A stretch of DNA of 64,000 nt from Sinomonas mesophila (lineage in GTDB: Bacteria; Actinomycetota; Actinomycetes; Actinomycetales; Micrococcaceae), in NCBI RefSeq assembly GCF_001999765.1, contig NZ_KV908322.1, forward strand, positions 248,001 through 312,000. The letters are read 5' to 3'. A program made the translations under genes and the position numbers. This document shows positions 1-8,748 of the stretch, one piece after another; within the stretch, counting starts at the first letter, position 1, and every line of letters begins with the position of its first letter. The notes below the pieces were generated by a model, which saw only the letters and a program-made list of their open reading frames with translations, did not search any database and was not told where the DNA came from.

Positions 1-1
1 C

Positions 2-2893
2 GAAACGATCTTCGGAAACCTGGGCCGCGACGACATCACCGGCGGCAGCTCCGACTTCTTCAAGCTCGAGACTCCCGGTGCGCGTCCGGACGACGCGGAC
101 ATGCTGTTCGGCGGCTCCGGCACGCGGATCAGCCGCAACTACGACGAGCCGATCAACCTCCACGGCCGCGACTCCGACAACATCGTCGGCGACAACGGCA
201 ACATCTACCGCCTCGTGAGCACCGCCGGCGCGTTCCTGACCTTCACGTACGACAACTACGGCAGCGCGAACGGCGAGATCCGCCTGCTGCCTCGCGCCGT
301 TACGCTGCTCGACTACACGCAGGGCGGACCTGACTACACGCCGGGCGCGGTCAACGACATCGGGGTTGCGGACGAGATCCACGGCGAGTCGGGCGACGAC
401 ACGGTGTACGCGGGTCGCGGTGAGGACGTCGTCTTCGGCGACTCCGGTGACGACGACATCATCGGCGGCTGGGGTCACGACTGGATCTCGGGCGGCACCG
501 GCATCGACGGCATCCTCGGCGACGACGGACGCATCTTCACCAGCCGCAACGGCAGCGCCGAGGTGCTCAACGGTGTGACGACCGCGACGACCGAGACCGA
601 GATCACCACACCGGGCCGCGTGCAGGTCGCGATCATCAACCCGAACGGCAAGCTGACCAAGCGCGTCGATCTCACGCCGTTCGCGATCAACGGCCAGTAC
701 ACGGACACGCTCTACCGCGCGGTCTACGCGAACGACGTCATCTTCGGCGGGTGGGACGGCGACTTCATCCACGGCGGTTCCGGCGACGACGCGATCTCGG
801 GCGCCGAGGCGCTGGTCGAGGGCTACGGGTTCGGCGGCTTCGCGACGAACGGTCAGGTCATCCGCATCCGCAGCGACTTCACGCGGCCGATCAACGACGG
901 CACGCTGCTCGGCTTCGATGTCGCCGCCGGAGAGTTCGCCCTCTATGACGAGTACGCGCCGATGAAGAAGATCCTGCTCGGCGGCTTCGAGTGGCTCCTG
1001 AACTTCAGCCACCTCGAGGGCCGTACCGACAGCGGCGTCACGTCCGACGGCGACGACGTGATCTTCGGCGACCACGGCAACGACTGGCTCGTGGGCGGCA
1101 CTGGACGCGACACCCTGTGGGGCGGCTGGGGCAACGACCTCATGAACGTCGACGACGTGCTCACCACGAACAACGGTCTCAACGACCAGCCCGACACGAA
1201 CGTCTCGTACGAGGATCGTGCCTACGGCGGCGCCGGACTCGACGTGCTGATCGGCAACACCGGCGGCGACCGCCTGATCGACTGGGTCGGCGAGTTCAAC
1301 AGCTTCCTCGTGCCGTTCGCGCCGTTCGGCCTCGGCACCGTCAGCCGCCAGGTCGCGCCGGGCCTGTACGACTTCCTCTACGCGCTGTCGATCGCGCAGG
1401 GCGCGGACTTCACGATCGTCGAGTACGCCGGCAACATGCTGGCCCCGCGCAACGGCGAGCCGTACGGCGAGATCGGCCTCGTCACGCAGCAGGACGACTA
1501 CTGGCAGGACCAGACAGGTGGCCCGCGCGACCCGCAGCCCGGCAACGTGCCCGGAGGTGCGCGCGACGTGCTCCGCTCCGCGTCCTTCACGAACGGCAGC
1601 GACGCGTTCTTCGCCGACTCCGGTGTCTTCGCGGTGCAGGGCGGCGCGCTGACGGTGACGGCGACGTCGACGACCGGCGATGCGACCGCGGTCTACTACA
1701 TCGACCAGTACCTGCCGATCTACTACGAGCTGCACGCGCAGGTCTACCTGACCAAGCCCACCGGTGGTTGGAAGGCCAACGCGTACGTCATTTTCGACTA
1801 CTTCTCGCCGACCGACTTCACGTTCGCAGGCGTCGACCAGTCGACGAACAAGCTCGTGATCGGCCGCCGCACGGCCTCGGGCTGGTGGGTCGACGTGCAG
1901 TCGTCGATCTCGGGCGGCGTCAAGTACAACGAGTGGTACGGCATGAAGGTGGCGGTCAACGGCACCACCGTGACGGTCGTGCTCGACGGCGTCGCCGCCT
2001 TCACGCATACCTTCGCCCCGCGCATCATCGACGGGGTCGCGGTCGGCCTCAACAAGGGCTTCGTCGGCGTCGGCTCGAACAGTGCGCGCGGTCGGTTCGA
2101 CAACATCTCGGTGCAGGTGCTGCCACCCACGATCACGCTGGACGTGACGGAGGAGTTCACGTCGGGACCGGGCGTCGCGGGCGGCGTCGTGCGCGGCACG
2201 TGGACTCCGGGATCGGGCACGCTCACCGGCACGGCGAACACCGGTGCCCCGGCGATCTCGCTGGTCGACCTCGGCACCGCCATCGACGCCAACGCGTACC
2301 TGGAGTTCACCGCCGTCCTGACGCTCGCCGCCGGTGCCCGCGCCGGAGTCGCGTACGACTACTACAGCGCCACCGACTACAAGTTCATCGTCCTCGACCT
2401 CGCCGCGCAGGCCGTGATCTTCGGCCACGTCATCGGCGGCGCGACCGTGGTCGACGAGCGAGTGAGCCGCACGCTCACCGCCGGCACGAAGCACACCATG
2501 CTCGTCACGATCAAGGGCGCGTCGGTCTCGCTCATGCTCAACGGCGAGTTCATCCTCTCGCGCGCCTACAACTCGGCGCTCGCCGACGGGCGACTCGGGC
2601 TCGTTGTCGCCGCGGGTTCAGCGACGTACGACTCGGTGCGCGTCCGTACCGACGGGTATACCCCGCCGGGTACAGCGTCACAATCAGAGCCGCAGACGAC
2701 AACCACAACCTCAACAAGTTCCACAACAACCTCAACAAGTTCCACCTCGACGTCGACGAGTTCGACCTCGACGACGTCGCCCTCGGGCTCGAGCGTGACG
2801 ACGAGTGAGCCCAGCCCCGCGCCGGAGCCGACTCCCGAGCCGACACCGTCGCCGGAGCCCGTCACGACGAAGCCTGGGCGCGGCAAGAACTGA
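2..2893 (+). CDS. RTX-type calcium-binding surface/secreted protein, 5' truncated by window
   Basis: The frame is open from base 2, so the true start lies upstream and only the C-terminal 963 residues are visible. The first ~430 residues carry scattered RTX/hemolysin-type nonapeptides (GGSGDDAIS, GGTGRDTLWGG and FGDHGNDW are examples), which in this family bind calcium as a parallel beta-roll. Two successive LamG/concanavalin-like beta-sandwich segments follow (about visible residues 530-715 and 725-870; both contain YDYYS- or FDYFS-type strands). The tail is a Ser/Thr-rich linker and a PEPTPEPTPSPEP stretch ending GRGKN. There is no LPxTG signal and no C-terminal membrane segment, so cell attachment is not explained. 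Role is inferred as a large extracellular adhesin- or S-layer-like protein. A 20-bp direct repeat encodes part of the linker. Confidence 0.8.
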   Translation, partial: ETIFGNLGRDDITGGSSDFFKLETPGARPDDADMLFGGSGTRISRNYDEPINLHGRDSDNIVGDNGNIYRLVSTAGAFLTFTYDNYGSANGEIRLLPRAVTLLDYTQGGPDYTPGAVNDIGVADEIHGESGDDTVYAGRGEDVVFGDSGDDDIIGGWGHDWISGGTGIDGILGDDGRIFTSRNGSAEVLNGVTTATTETEITTPGRVQVAIINPNGKLTKRVDLTPFAINGQYTDTLYRAVYANDVIFGGWDGDFIHGGSGDDAISGAEALVEGYGFGGFATNGQVIRIRSDFTRPINDGTLLGFDVAAGEFALYDEYAPMKKILLGGFEWLLNFSHLEGRTDSGVTSDGDDVIFGDHGNDWLVGGTGRDTLWGGWGNDLMNVDDVLTTNNGLNDQPDTNVSYEDRAYGGAGLDVLIGNTGGDRLIDWVGEFNSFLVPFAPFGLGTVSRQVAPGLYDFLYALSIAQGADFTIVEYAGNMLAPRNGEPYGEIGLVTQQDDYWQDQTGGPRDPQPGNVPGGARDVLRSASFTNGSDAFFADSGVFAVQGGALTVTATSTTGDATAVYYIDQYLPIYYELHAQVYLTKPTGGWKANAYVIFDYFSPTDFTFAGVDQSTNKLVIGRRTASGWWVDVQSSISGGVKYNEWYGMKVAVNGTTVTVVLDGVAAFTHTFAPRIIDGVAVGLNKGFVGVGSNSARGRFDNISVQVLPPTITLDVTEEFTSGPGVAGGVVRGTWTPGSGTLTGTANTGAPAISLVDLGTAIDANAYLEFTAVLTLAAGARAGVAYDYYSATDYKFIVLDLAAQAVIFGHVIGGATVVDERVSRTLTAGTKHTMLVTIKGASVSLMLNGEFILSRAYNSALADGRLGLVVAAGSATYDSVRVRTDGYTPPGTASQSEPQTTTTTSTSSTTTSTSSTSTSTSSTSTTSPSGSSVTTSEPSPAPEPTPEPTPSPEPVTTKPGRGKN
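2696..2799 (+). repeat. Low-complexity Ser/Thr-coding repeats in the RTX-protein linker
   Basis: The DNA encoding the Ser/Thr linker contains a 20-base unit (ACAACCTCAACAAGTTCCAC) at 2705 and again at 2726, a period of 21 bases, followed by degenerate TCGACG/TCGACC repeats. It lies within the coding frame and is typical of length-variable surface-protein stalks. Confidence 0.7.
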
Positions 2894-2989
2894 GCCCGCG
2901 CCGCCCCCGCGTGCAGCATCCCGTGTCAGCGGTGCGTCCCGGGGGTAATGCCTCGGGGCAAGCACTGGATCGCACGAGGGAGGGGCACG

Positions 2990-3841
2990 ATGGACATGAG
3001 GAGGGTGGCGCCGGCCGGACTCGCCGCCGCGGCGATGCTGACGGTCGCTGGCTGCACGGGCGGGGGAGGGCCGACGGCCTCGCCCACGGCGACCGCCACG
3101 CCGGACCGCGTGTACAGCGCGGACGAGCTGCGGGGCCTGATCAGCGGCCTGCACGACTCCGAGGGCAACGAGCTCAGGCTCTACTCCGAGGCACAGGTTG
3201 CCCAGGGCAAGGGCCTCGGGGACATCCTCCTGGACGCTGCCACCGTTGACCCCGCGGACTGCAAGGAGATCGCGACGGCGGGTCTCGAGACGAGCGTGGA
3301 CCGCGGCTCCGTCGCCGTGGCGATCTCCGAGAGCCAGGAGCCGAGGACCGTCTCGGCACAGTCCGGCTCCGAGGGGCCCAACGCCAAGCAGATCCTCAGC
3401 GACATCAGGGGGAAGATGGGCGGCTGCTCCACGTTCACCGTCGAGGTCCTCGGGCAGCGGACCACCGTCTCGAGCGAGGAGCTCGACGCGAGGACCAACG
3501 CGGACGAGACCTTCGGGACCGTCAGCACGCGCGACAACAACACCTCCGACATGCTCATGCAGGTCTCCGGCGCGGAGGGCAGGCTGCTCGTCGTCGCCAC
3601 CAAGAGCGGCGCCGGCCTCTCCGACGACGACCGGACGGAGCTCGAGGGGCTCGTCAACGAGGTTCTGGACCGGGCCACCTCGCCCTCACCGAGCCCGACG
3701 ACAACGACCACCAGGCCGACGACGACGTCCCCGGCCACGCGCGGCACGGACACCGCCACCGACGGGACGATGAGCCCGGCGACGCCGGGCGCGACAGGGA
3801 CGATTCTCCCGACGGGAGCCACCACGACGCCGACGCCGTGA
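2990..3841 (+). CDS. Predicted lipoprotein with Ser/Thr-rich C-terminal tail
   Basis: This 283-residue protein starts MDMRR and has a hydrophobic segment ending in the lipobox TVAGC, with Cys at residue 22, so it should be exported and lipid-anchored to the membrane's outer face. The start at 2990 is preferred because AGGGAGGGG lies just upstream; an ATG at 2948 would put a non-signal extension before the signal peptide, and 2996 is also possible. The mature part has two cysteines in each half (DCKE; GGCST) and ends in a Thr/Ser/Pro-rich tail of about 60 residues. I do not recognise a named domain. It lies about 100 bases after the RTX gene and may be separately transcribed. Confidence 0.75.
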   Translation: MDMRRVAPAGLAAAAMLTVAGCTGGGGPTASPTATATPDRVYSADELRGLISGLHDSEGNELRLYSEAQVAQGKGLGDILLDAATVDPADCKEIATAGLETSVDRGSVAVAISESQEPRTVSAQSGSEGPNAKQILSDIRGKMGGCSTFTVEVLGQRTTVSSEELDARTNADETFGTVSTRDNNTSDMLMQVSGAEGRLLVVATKSGAGLSDDDRTELEGLVNEVLDRATSPSPSPTTTTTRPTTTSPATRGTDTATDGTMSPATPGATGTILPTGATTTPTP

Positions 3842-3936
3842 CGCCCCGCGGCGGCGGCCTGACCCTGCCCCGGCGGCGGCCACGCGCCGTCGTCCGCCGG
3901 CCGGCACAGGAGAAGAAGAGAAAATCCCTGCCCGGA

Positions 3937-3963
3937 TGTCGATCTGCGCCTTTCCCGTTCGAC
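3937..3963 (+). promoter_or_regulatory. Candidate ECF42-type promoter (TGTCGA - 17 bp - CGAC)
   Basis: TGTCGA at 3937-3942 and CGAC at 3960-3963 are separated by 17 bases, about 55 bases before the YCII start. The match to the motif reported for ECF42 sigma factors (TGTCGA at -35, CGA/TC at -10, from memory) suggests the downstream sigma factor controls its own operon. Confidence 0.6.
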
Positions 3964-4018
3964 CTAGGGATGAAAGGGTCGAGAGGCGACCCCGACGACA
4001 CTCCAGGAGAGAACCACC

Positions 4019-4438
4019 ATGGCCAAGTACATGCTGATCTGGCGCAACACCGACGAGTCCCTCAAGGCGATGATGGACACGCCGTTCGACGAGATGCTCG
4101 AGTCGGTGGGCCGGTTCAACGACGAGCTCATCAAGGCCGGCGTCCTCGTCGCCGCCGAGGGCCTCGACGACCCCTCCACGGGCGTCGTCGTCGACTACAG
4201 CGGCGAGACCCCCGTCGTCACCGACGGGCCCTACGGCGAGACGAAGGAGCTCTTCGGCGGCTTCTACATCCTCGACGTCGCTTCCCAGGAGGAGGCCGTC
4301 GAGTGGGCCCGCCGCATGCCCGCCGTGCCCGGCTCGAAGTGCGAGATCCGCCGCGTGCCCGGTATCGAGGAGTTCCCGCAGGACAACGAGTGGATCGTCA
4401 GGGAGCGCGCGTGGCGCGAGCGGACGGGCCAGCTCTGA
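4019..4438 (+). CDS. YCII-domain (DGPF family) protein
   Basis: This 139-residue protein of the YCII/DGPF superfamily has the family motif as VTDGPYGETKELFGGFYI at about residues 66-83 and a ferredoxin-like fold pattern around it. The start follows AGGAGAG with good spacing. It is the first gene of a two-gene operon and overlaps the sigma-factor gene by 28 bases. DGPF proteins are the standard partners of ECF42 sigma factors. Their biochemical role is still unclear; they are proposed effectors or regulators of the sigma factor. Confidence 0.88.
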   Translation: MAKYMLIWRNTDESLKAMMDTPFDEMLESVGRFNDELIKAGVLVAAEGLDDPSTGVVVDYSGETPVVTDGPYGETKELFGGFYILDVASQEEAVEWARRMPAVPGSKCEIRRVPGIEEFPQDNEWIVRERAWRERTGQL

Positions 4439-5736
4439 GCCCGACTGAGCAGGCCGCGCGGCCGGCGCGGCGGGCCGTGGAGGCCGTGTGGCGGATCGAG
4501 TCGCCGCGGATCGTCGGCGCGCTCGCCCGCTACACCGGCGACTTCGCCCTCGCCGAGGACGTGGCCCAGGAGGCCGTCGCGGAGGCCCTTGTGGCCTGGG
4601 ACCGCGACGGCCTCCCGGCCAACCCGGCCGTCTGGCTGCTCTCGGCCGCGCGGCGCCGCGCGATCGACGCGTTCCGCCGGCGCTCCGCCCTCGACGCGCG
4701 GTACGGCCTGCTCGCGGGGCAGCTCGCGGAGGGGCAGACGACGACGGGGGCGGCAGTCCCGCCCGAGCGCGCCGACGGCCTGCTCTGGGACCCGGACAGG
4801 GTCGACGACGACGTCCTCGCCCTCGTCTTCACCGCGTGCCACCCCGTGGTCTCCCCGGAGGCCCGCATCGCCCTGACCCTGCGCGTCGTCGCGGGCCTGA
4901 CGAGCGAGGAGATCGCCCGCGCGTTCCTCGTCCCGGTGGCGACCGTCCAGGCGCGCATCACGCGGGCCAAGAAGACCATCGCGGCCGCGGCGGTGCCCTT
5001 CGAGGTGCCGCCCGCGGACGAGCGCCGGGAGCGGCTCGCCGCCGTCCTGAGCGTGCTCTATGTGGTCTTCACGGAGGGCTCGACGGCGACGAGCGGCGAC
5101 AGCCTGCTGCGCACCGACCTCGCGCGGGAGGCCATAAGGCTCGCGCGCATGCTCGTCGCGACGCTTCCCGGCGAGCCGGAGGCGCACGGGCTCCTGGCGC
5201 TGTTCGAGCTGACCGCGGCCCGCTTCCCCGCGCGCACCGGGCCCGACGGCGAGGCGATCCTGCTCGAAGATCAGGACCGCCGGCTGTGGGACCGCTCGGC
5301 GATCCGGCGCGGCACGGCCGCGCTCGAGCGTGCCCAGGCCGCGGGCCGCGGGTTGGGGCCCTACGGCCTGCAGGCCGCGATCGCCGCGTGCCACGCCTCG
5401 GCGCCCTCCGTCGAGGAGACCGACTGGGAGCGCATCGTGCTGCTGTACGAGGCGCTCGGCCGCGTCGCGCCCTCGCCCGTCGTCGAGCTCAACCGCGCCG
5501 TCGCCGTCGCCATGGCCGTGGGGCCCGCCGAAGCGCTGGGGATGGTGGACGAGCTCGTCGTGTCGGGAAGGCTCGCCGGCTCCCACCTGCTCCCGGGCGT
5601 CCGCGGGGAGCTCCTGGCGAGGCTCGGCCGCCGGGACGAGGCGAGGGCCGAGCTCGAGCTCGCCGCCCGCCTCTGCGCCAACGACCGCGAGCGCACCGTC
5701 CTCGTGCGCAAGGCGGCGGCCCTCACCTCCGGCTGA
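4411..5736 (+). CDS. ECF RNA polymerase sigma factor, ECF42 type, with C-terminal extension
   Basis: This 441-residue protein has a sigma region 2 (ALARYTGDFALAEDVAQEA to about residue 85), a region 4 helix-turn-helix (GLTSEEIARAFLVPVATVQAR, about residues 150-175) and a long C-terminal TPR-like extension of about 230 residues. That extension distinguishes ECF42 proteins from classical ECF sigmas and replaces a membrane anti-sigma factor; none is encoded nearby. I chose GTG 4411 because GGGAG precedes it and homology to region 2 begins soon after. It overlaps the YCII stop, implying translational coupling. The TGTCGA/CGAC promoter upstream suggests autoregulation. Confidence 0.88.
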   Translation: MARADGPALSPTEQAARPARRAVEAVWRIESPRIVGALARYTGDFALAEDVAQEAVAEALVAWDRDGLPANPAVWLLSAARRRAIDAFRRRSALDARYGLLAGQLAEGQTTTGAAVPPERADGLLWDPDRVDDDVLALVFTACHPVVSPEARIALTLRVVAGLTSEEIARAFLVPVATVQARITRAKKTIAAAAVPFEVPPADERRERLAAVLSVLYVVFTEGSTATSGDSLLRTDLAREAIRLARMLVATLPGEPEAHGLLALFELTAARFPARTGPDGEAILLEDQDRRLWDRSAIRRGTAALERAQAAGRGLGPYGLQAAIAACHASAPSVEETDWERIVLLYEALGRVAPSPVVELNRAVAVAMAVGPAEALGMVDELVVSGRLAGSHLLPGVRGELLARLGRRDEARAELELAARLCANDRERTVLVRKAAALTSG

Positions 5737-5800
5737 CAACGCCGCATCGCAACACGCCGTTATCCCGGCCGGATAGCAGCGTGTTGCGATGCGGCGTTGT
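5736..5800. repeat. 22-bp perfect inverted repeat between sigma gene and coiled-coil gene
   Basis: Arms at 5736-5757 and 5779-5800 are perfectly complementary over 22 bases, starting right at the last base of the sigma-factor stop codon. The 21-base loop holds a second dyad (TATC...GATA around CGGCCG). There is no T-tract on either side. It could terminate the sigma operon, but the right arm also covers the candidate -35 of the next gene, so an operator role is possible. Confidence 0.85.
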
Positions 5801-5824
5801 GGCTCTGGGCCCGGCGCCTATGAT
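5797..5824 (+). promoter_or_regulatory. Candidate promoter for a leaderless transcript
   Basis: TTGTGG (5797-5802), a 16-base spacer and TATGAT (5819-5824) place the transcription start at or next to ATG 5832. This would give a leaderless mRNA, consistent with the lack of a ribosome-binding site. The -35 lies inside the right arm of the long inverted repeat. Confidence 0.5.
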
Positions 5825-5831
5825 GCGAGGC

Positions 5832-6950
5832 ATGGACCTGGCCGACGTCGCCGCCGAGCTCTACGCCCTGCTGCCCGCGGAGTTCACCGCGGCGCGCAAC
5901 CGGCGGGCCAAGGACGCGAAGACCGAGGGGCACCCGCTGCTCGCCAAGCAGGTTGCCCGGCTGCCCAAGCCCACGGCGTCCGCGTGGGCCGTCAACCTGA
6001 TCGCCCGGCAGCACCCGGAGGAGCTGGCTCCCGTGCTCGACCTCGGCGCGGCCATGCGCGACGCGCAGGAGATGCTCGACGCCGGGCGGCTTCGCGCGCT
6101 GGGGCAGCAGCGCAGCCAGGTGCTGGCCGCCGCCGTCCGCCGCGCGCGCTCCGCCGCCGAGGCGCTCGGGGTCACGATCTCCGATGCCGCGGCGGGCGAG
6201 ATCGAGCAGACTCTGCGCGCCGCGATGGGGGACCCGGACGCCGCCGCGGCGGTGCGCAGCGGGCTGCTCGTGCGCCCCTTCGCGGGCGGGGGCTTCGGCC
6301 CCGCGGACCTCTCGGGGGCCGTCGCCGTGCCGGGGGCACTGGCCGACGGCGGGACCCGCGCTGCCGTCGAGACTGTGGATACCGGGACGCGGACGACGGC
6401 GAGGGCAGCGCGAGCCACGGCGGCGACCTCGGAGACGGCGACCTCGGAGACGGCGACCTCGGAGACGGCAACGTCGAAAACCGAGGGGAAGAAGCCGGAC
6501 TCCACCGCGGTGGATGCGGAGACGGAACGGGCGGACAGGGACATGGCCGCGAAGGACAGGGCCAAGGCCGAGGCGGAGGAGGTGAAGCGGCTCGAGGCGG
6601 AGGAGGCCGAGGCCCGCCGGGAGGCGCAGCGTCAGGCGGAGGAGGCCAGGCGGCGCGAGCGCGAGGAGGCGCAGGCCGACCTCGCCGAGGCCGAGGAGGC
6701 CCTTGCGGCGGCCGAGGCCGAGCTCGAGGACGCCGAGCGCCAGGCGGAGGAGGCCACGTCCCGCCGCGAGTCCCTCGAGGGCGAGCTCGCCGGGCTGCGC
6801 ACACGGGTCGCCGAGCTCGAGGAGGACCTCGACGGCGCCGAGCGGGAGGAGGGCCTCGCCGGGCGCGCCCGGAGGCTCGCCGCGCGCCTCGCGGAGCAGG
6901 AGCGCCGGGCCGTCGCGAGGGCCCGCGAGCGCCTCGACCGGCTGACCTGA
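5832..6950 (+). CDS. Uncharacterised Ala/Glu-rich coiled-coil protein
   Basis: This 372-residue protein has a conserved-looking N-terminal helical region (residues 1-160, with AKDAKTEGHPLLAKQVARLPKPT), a low-complexity TATSETATSETATSE linker at about 195-215, and a long heptad-rich Ala/Glu/Arg coiled coil from about 240 to the end. No catalytic motif, signal peptide or membrane segment is visible. Similar N-termini recur in actinobacterial hypothetical proteins, but I know of no assigned function. The start at 5832 rests on the leaderless promoter; ATGs at 5820 and 5823 are in frame and possible. Confidence 0.7.
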   Translation: MDLADVAAELYALLPAEFTAARNRRAKDAKTEGHPLLAKQVARLPKPTASAWAVNLIARQHPEELAPVLDLGAAMRDAQEMLDAGRLRALGQQRSQVLAAAVRRARSAAEALGVTISDAAAGEIEQTLRAAMGDPDAAAAVRSGLLVRPFAGGGFGPADLSGAVAVPGALADGGTRAAVETVDTGTRTTARAARATAATSETATSETATSETATSKTEGKKPDSTAVDAETERADRDMAAKDRAKAEAEEVKRLEAEEAEARREAQRQAEEARRREREEAQADLAEAEEALAAAEAELEDAERQAEEATSRRESLEGELAGLRTRVAELEEDLDGAEREEGLAGRARRLAARLAEQERRAVARARERLDRLT

Positions 6951-7010
6951 CAGGTCCCGGCTGCCCCGCACGGATTCGCGAACGCGGTGCGGGCCGTGGC
7001 GCAAGGAGGC

Positions 7011-8738
7011 TCAGATCATCCGCCGCATCCCGGGGTGCTGGATGCGCAGCCACGCGTGCCCGTAGCCGTCGAGCGCGAGCTCCACGCCGCCGTCGGCCGC
7101 GACGGGAAGCCCGCTGTCCGGGATGTCACCCGAGGAGAGCAGGTCCAGCAGCACGACGCCGTCCCAGCTCCGCCCGCCGTCCGGGGAGGGCCCGGAGGGC
7201 GGCTCGCCGAGGTCCAGCCGGAAGCTCACGGCCTCGGAGGACAGGTTGTGCACCGCGAGCAAGCCCGCGTCCTCCCACGTGCAGCGGTGCGCGAGGACGG
7301 CATCGGCACGGTGGTCGAGGACCTCGCACTGGCCCCAGCCCAGCTCCGGGCACTCCCGGTAGCGCTGCGCGAGCCGCGTGATGAAGTTCAGCAGGGAGTC
7401 GGGGTCGCGGCGGGCCGCGGCGACGCTGACGTGCGCCGGCCCGTAGCCCCCGCCCGGGATCCTACTCACGAGGCGGTTCGGCGGCGCGGCCGAGAAGCCG
7501 GCGCTCGGCTCCGCGGTCCACTGCATGGGGGTGCGCACGGCCATCCGGCCCTCGGCCGAGAGGTCCTCGCCCATGCCGATCTCCTCGCCGTAGTACAGGA
7601 CGGGCGTGCCCGGGAGCGTGAAGAGCAGCGAGTACAGGAGCCGGATCCGGCGCGGATCGCCGTCGAGCATGGGAGGGACACGCCGCTTGAGTCCGCGGCC
7701 GTAGACCTGCATCTCGGGCTCGGGGCCGAACGCGGCGAAGACCTCCTGCCGCTCCTCCTCGGAGAGCTTGTCGAGGGTCAGCTCGTCGTGGTTGCGCACG
7801 AACGTGGCCCACTGGTTGTCTGGGGCGATCTGCGGCCGCTTCCGGAGCGCCTTCGCGAGCGGCCGGGCGTCCTGCCGGGCCATCGCGAGGTACGTGTTCT
7901 GCATGACGATGAAGTCGAACATCATCGTCAGCTCGTCCCCCTCGGGGCCGCCGAAGTAGGTCAGCTGGTCCCTGTAGGGGAGGTTGACCTCGCCGAGGAG
8001 GACCGACTCGCCGCTGCGGCGGCCCATGAACTTCCGCAGCGCCCGCAGGTACTCGTGCGGGTCGCTGAACTGCCCGAGCTCCTTCCCGTCGACGCCCGCG
8101 GTCGAGAGGAAGTAGGGCACGGCGTCGACGCGGAAGCCGCTCAGGCCCACGTGCAGCCAGAAGCCGATGGCCTTCGCGATCTCGTCCCGCACCCTCGGGT
8201 TGGCCACGTTGAGGTCCGGCTGGTGCTTGTAGAAGTGGTGCAGGTACCACTCGCCGGTCTTCTCGTCGAGGGTCCAGATCGACTGCTCCTGGTCCGGGAA
8301 CACGACCTGGCGGGACGTGTCCGGCGGCGGGTCTGAGCGCCATACGTAGAAGTCGCGGTAGGGGCTGTCCTTCGCCGAGCGCGCGGCCTTGAACCAGGGG
8401 TGCCGGTCCGAGGTGTGGTTGACCACGAGGTCCGCGATGACGCGCATCCCCCGGTCCTTGGCCGTGCGGATGAGCTCGACGAGGTCGCCGTGGTGGCCCA
8501 GGCGGTGGTCGACGCCGTAGAAGTCGGTCACGTCGTAGCCGTCGTCCCGGTCGGGAGTCGGGTAGAAGGGCATCAGCCACAGGCACGTGACGCCGAGCTC
8601 GGCGAGGTAGTCCACGCGCTGGGCGAGGCCCGCGAGGTCCCCGATGCCGTCGCCGTCGGAGTCGAAGAAGGTCTCGACGTCGAGGCAGTACACGACGGCG
8701 GTCTTCCACCACAGGTCGGACGTGTCCGTGATGCGCAT
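7011..8738 (-). CDS. GH13 alpha-amylase-family enzyme, trehalose synthase (TreS)-like
   Basis: This 575-residue cytoplasmic protein has a full GH13 (beta/alpha)8 barrel: region I VVNHTSD, the nucleophile in GFRVDAVPY, the acid/base in LLGEVNLP and the third acid in FVRNHDEL. The opening (WWKTAVVYCLDVETFFDSDGDGIGD) and the C-terminal beta domain resemble TreS and related maltose/trehalose isomerases. It is somewhat shorter than classical TreS and lacks a maltokinase fusion, so the exact substrate is uncertain. The start at 8738 follows GAGGGAG. It is 10 bases downstream of the flavin oxidoreductase gene and should share its transcript. Confidence 0.85.
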   Translation of the reverse strand: MRITDTSDLWWKTAVVYCLDVETFFDSDGDGIGDLAGLAQRVDYLAELGVTCLWLMPFYPTPDRDDGYDVTDFYGVDHRLGHHGDLVELIRTAKDRGMRVIADLVVNHTSDRHPWFKAARSAKDSPYRDFYVWRSDPPPDTSRQVVFPDQEQSIWTLDEKTGEWYLHHFYKHQPDLNVANPRVRDEIAKAIGFWLHVGLSGFRVDAVPYFLSTAGVDGKELGQFSDPHEYLRALRKFMGRRSGESVLLGEVNLPYRDQLTYFGGPEGDELTMMFDFIVMQNTYLAMARQDARPLAKALRKRPQIAPDNQWATFVRNHDELTLDKLSEEERQEVFAAFGPEPEMQVYGRGLKRRVPPMLDGDPRRIRLLYSLLFTLPGTPVLYYGEEIGMGEDLSAEGRMAVRTPMQWTAEPSAGFSAAPPNRLVSRIPGGGYGPAHVSVAAARRDPDSLLNFITRLAQRYRECPELGWGQCEVLDHRADAVLAHRCTWEDAGLLAVHNLSSEAVSFRLDLGEPPSGPSPDGGRSWDGVVLLDLLSSGDIPDSGLPVAADGGVELALDGYGHAWLRIQHPGMRRMI

Positions 8739-8748
8739 GGAGGCTCCC

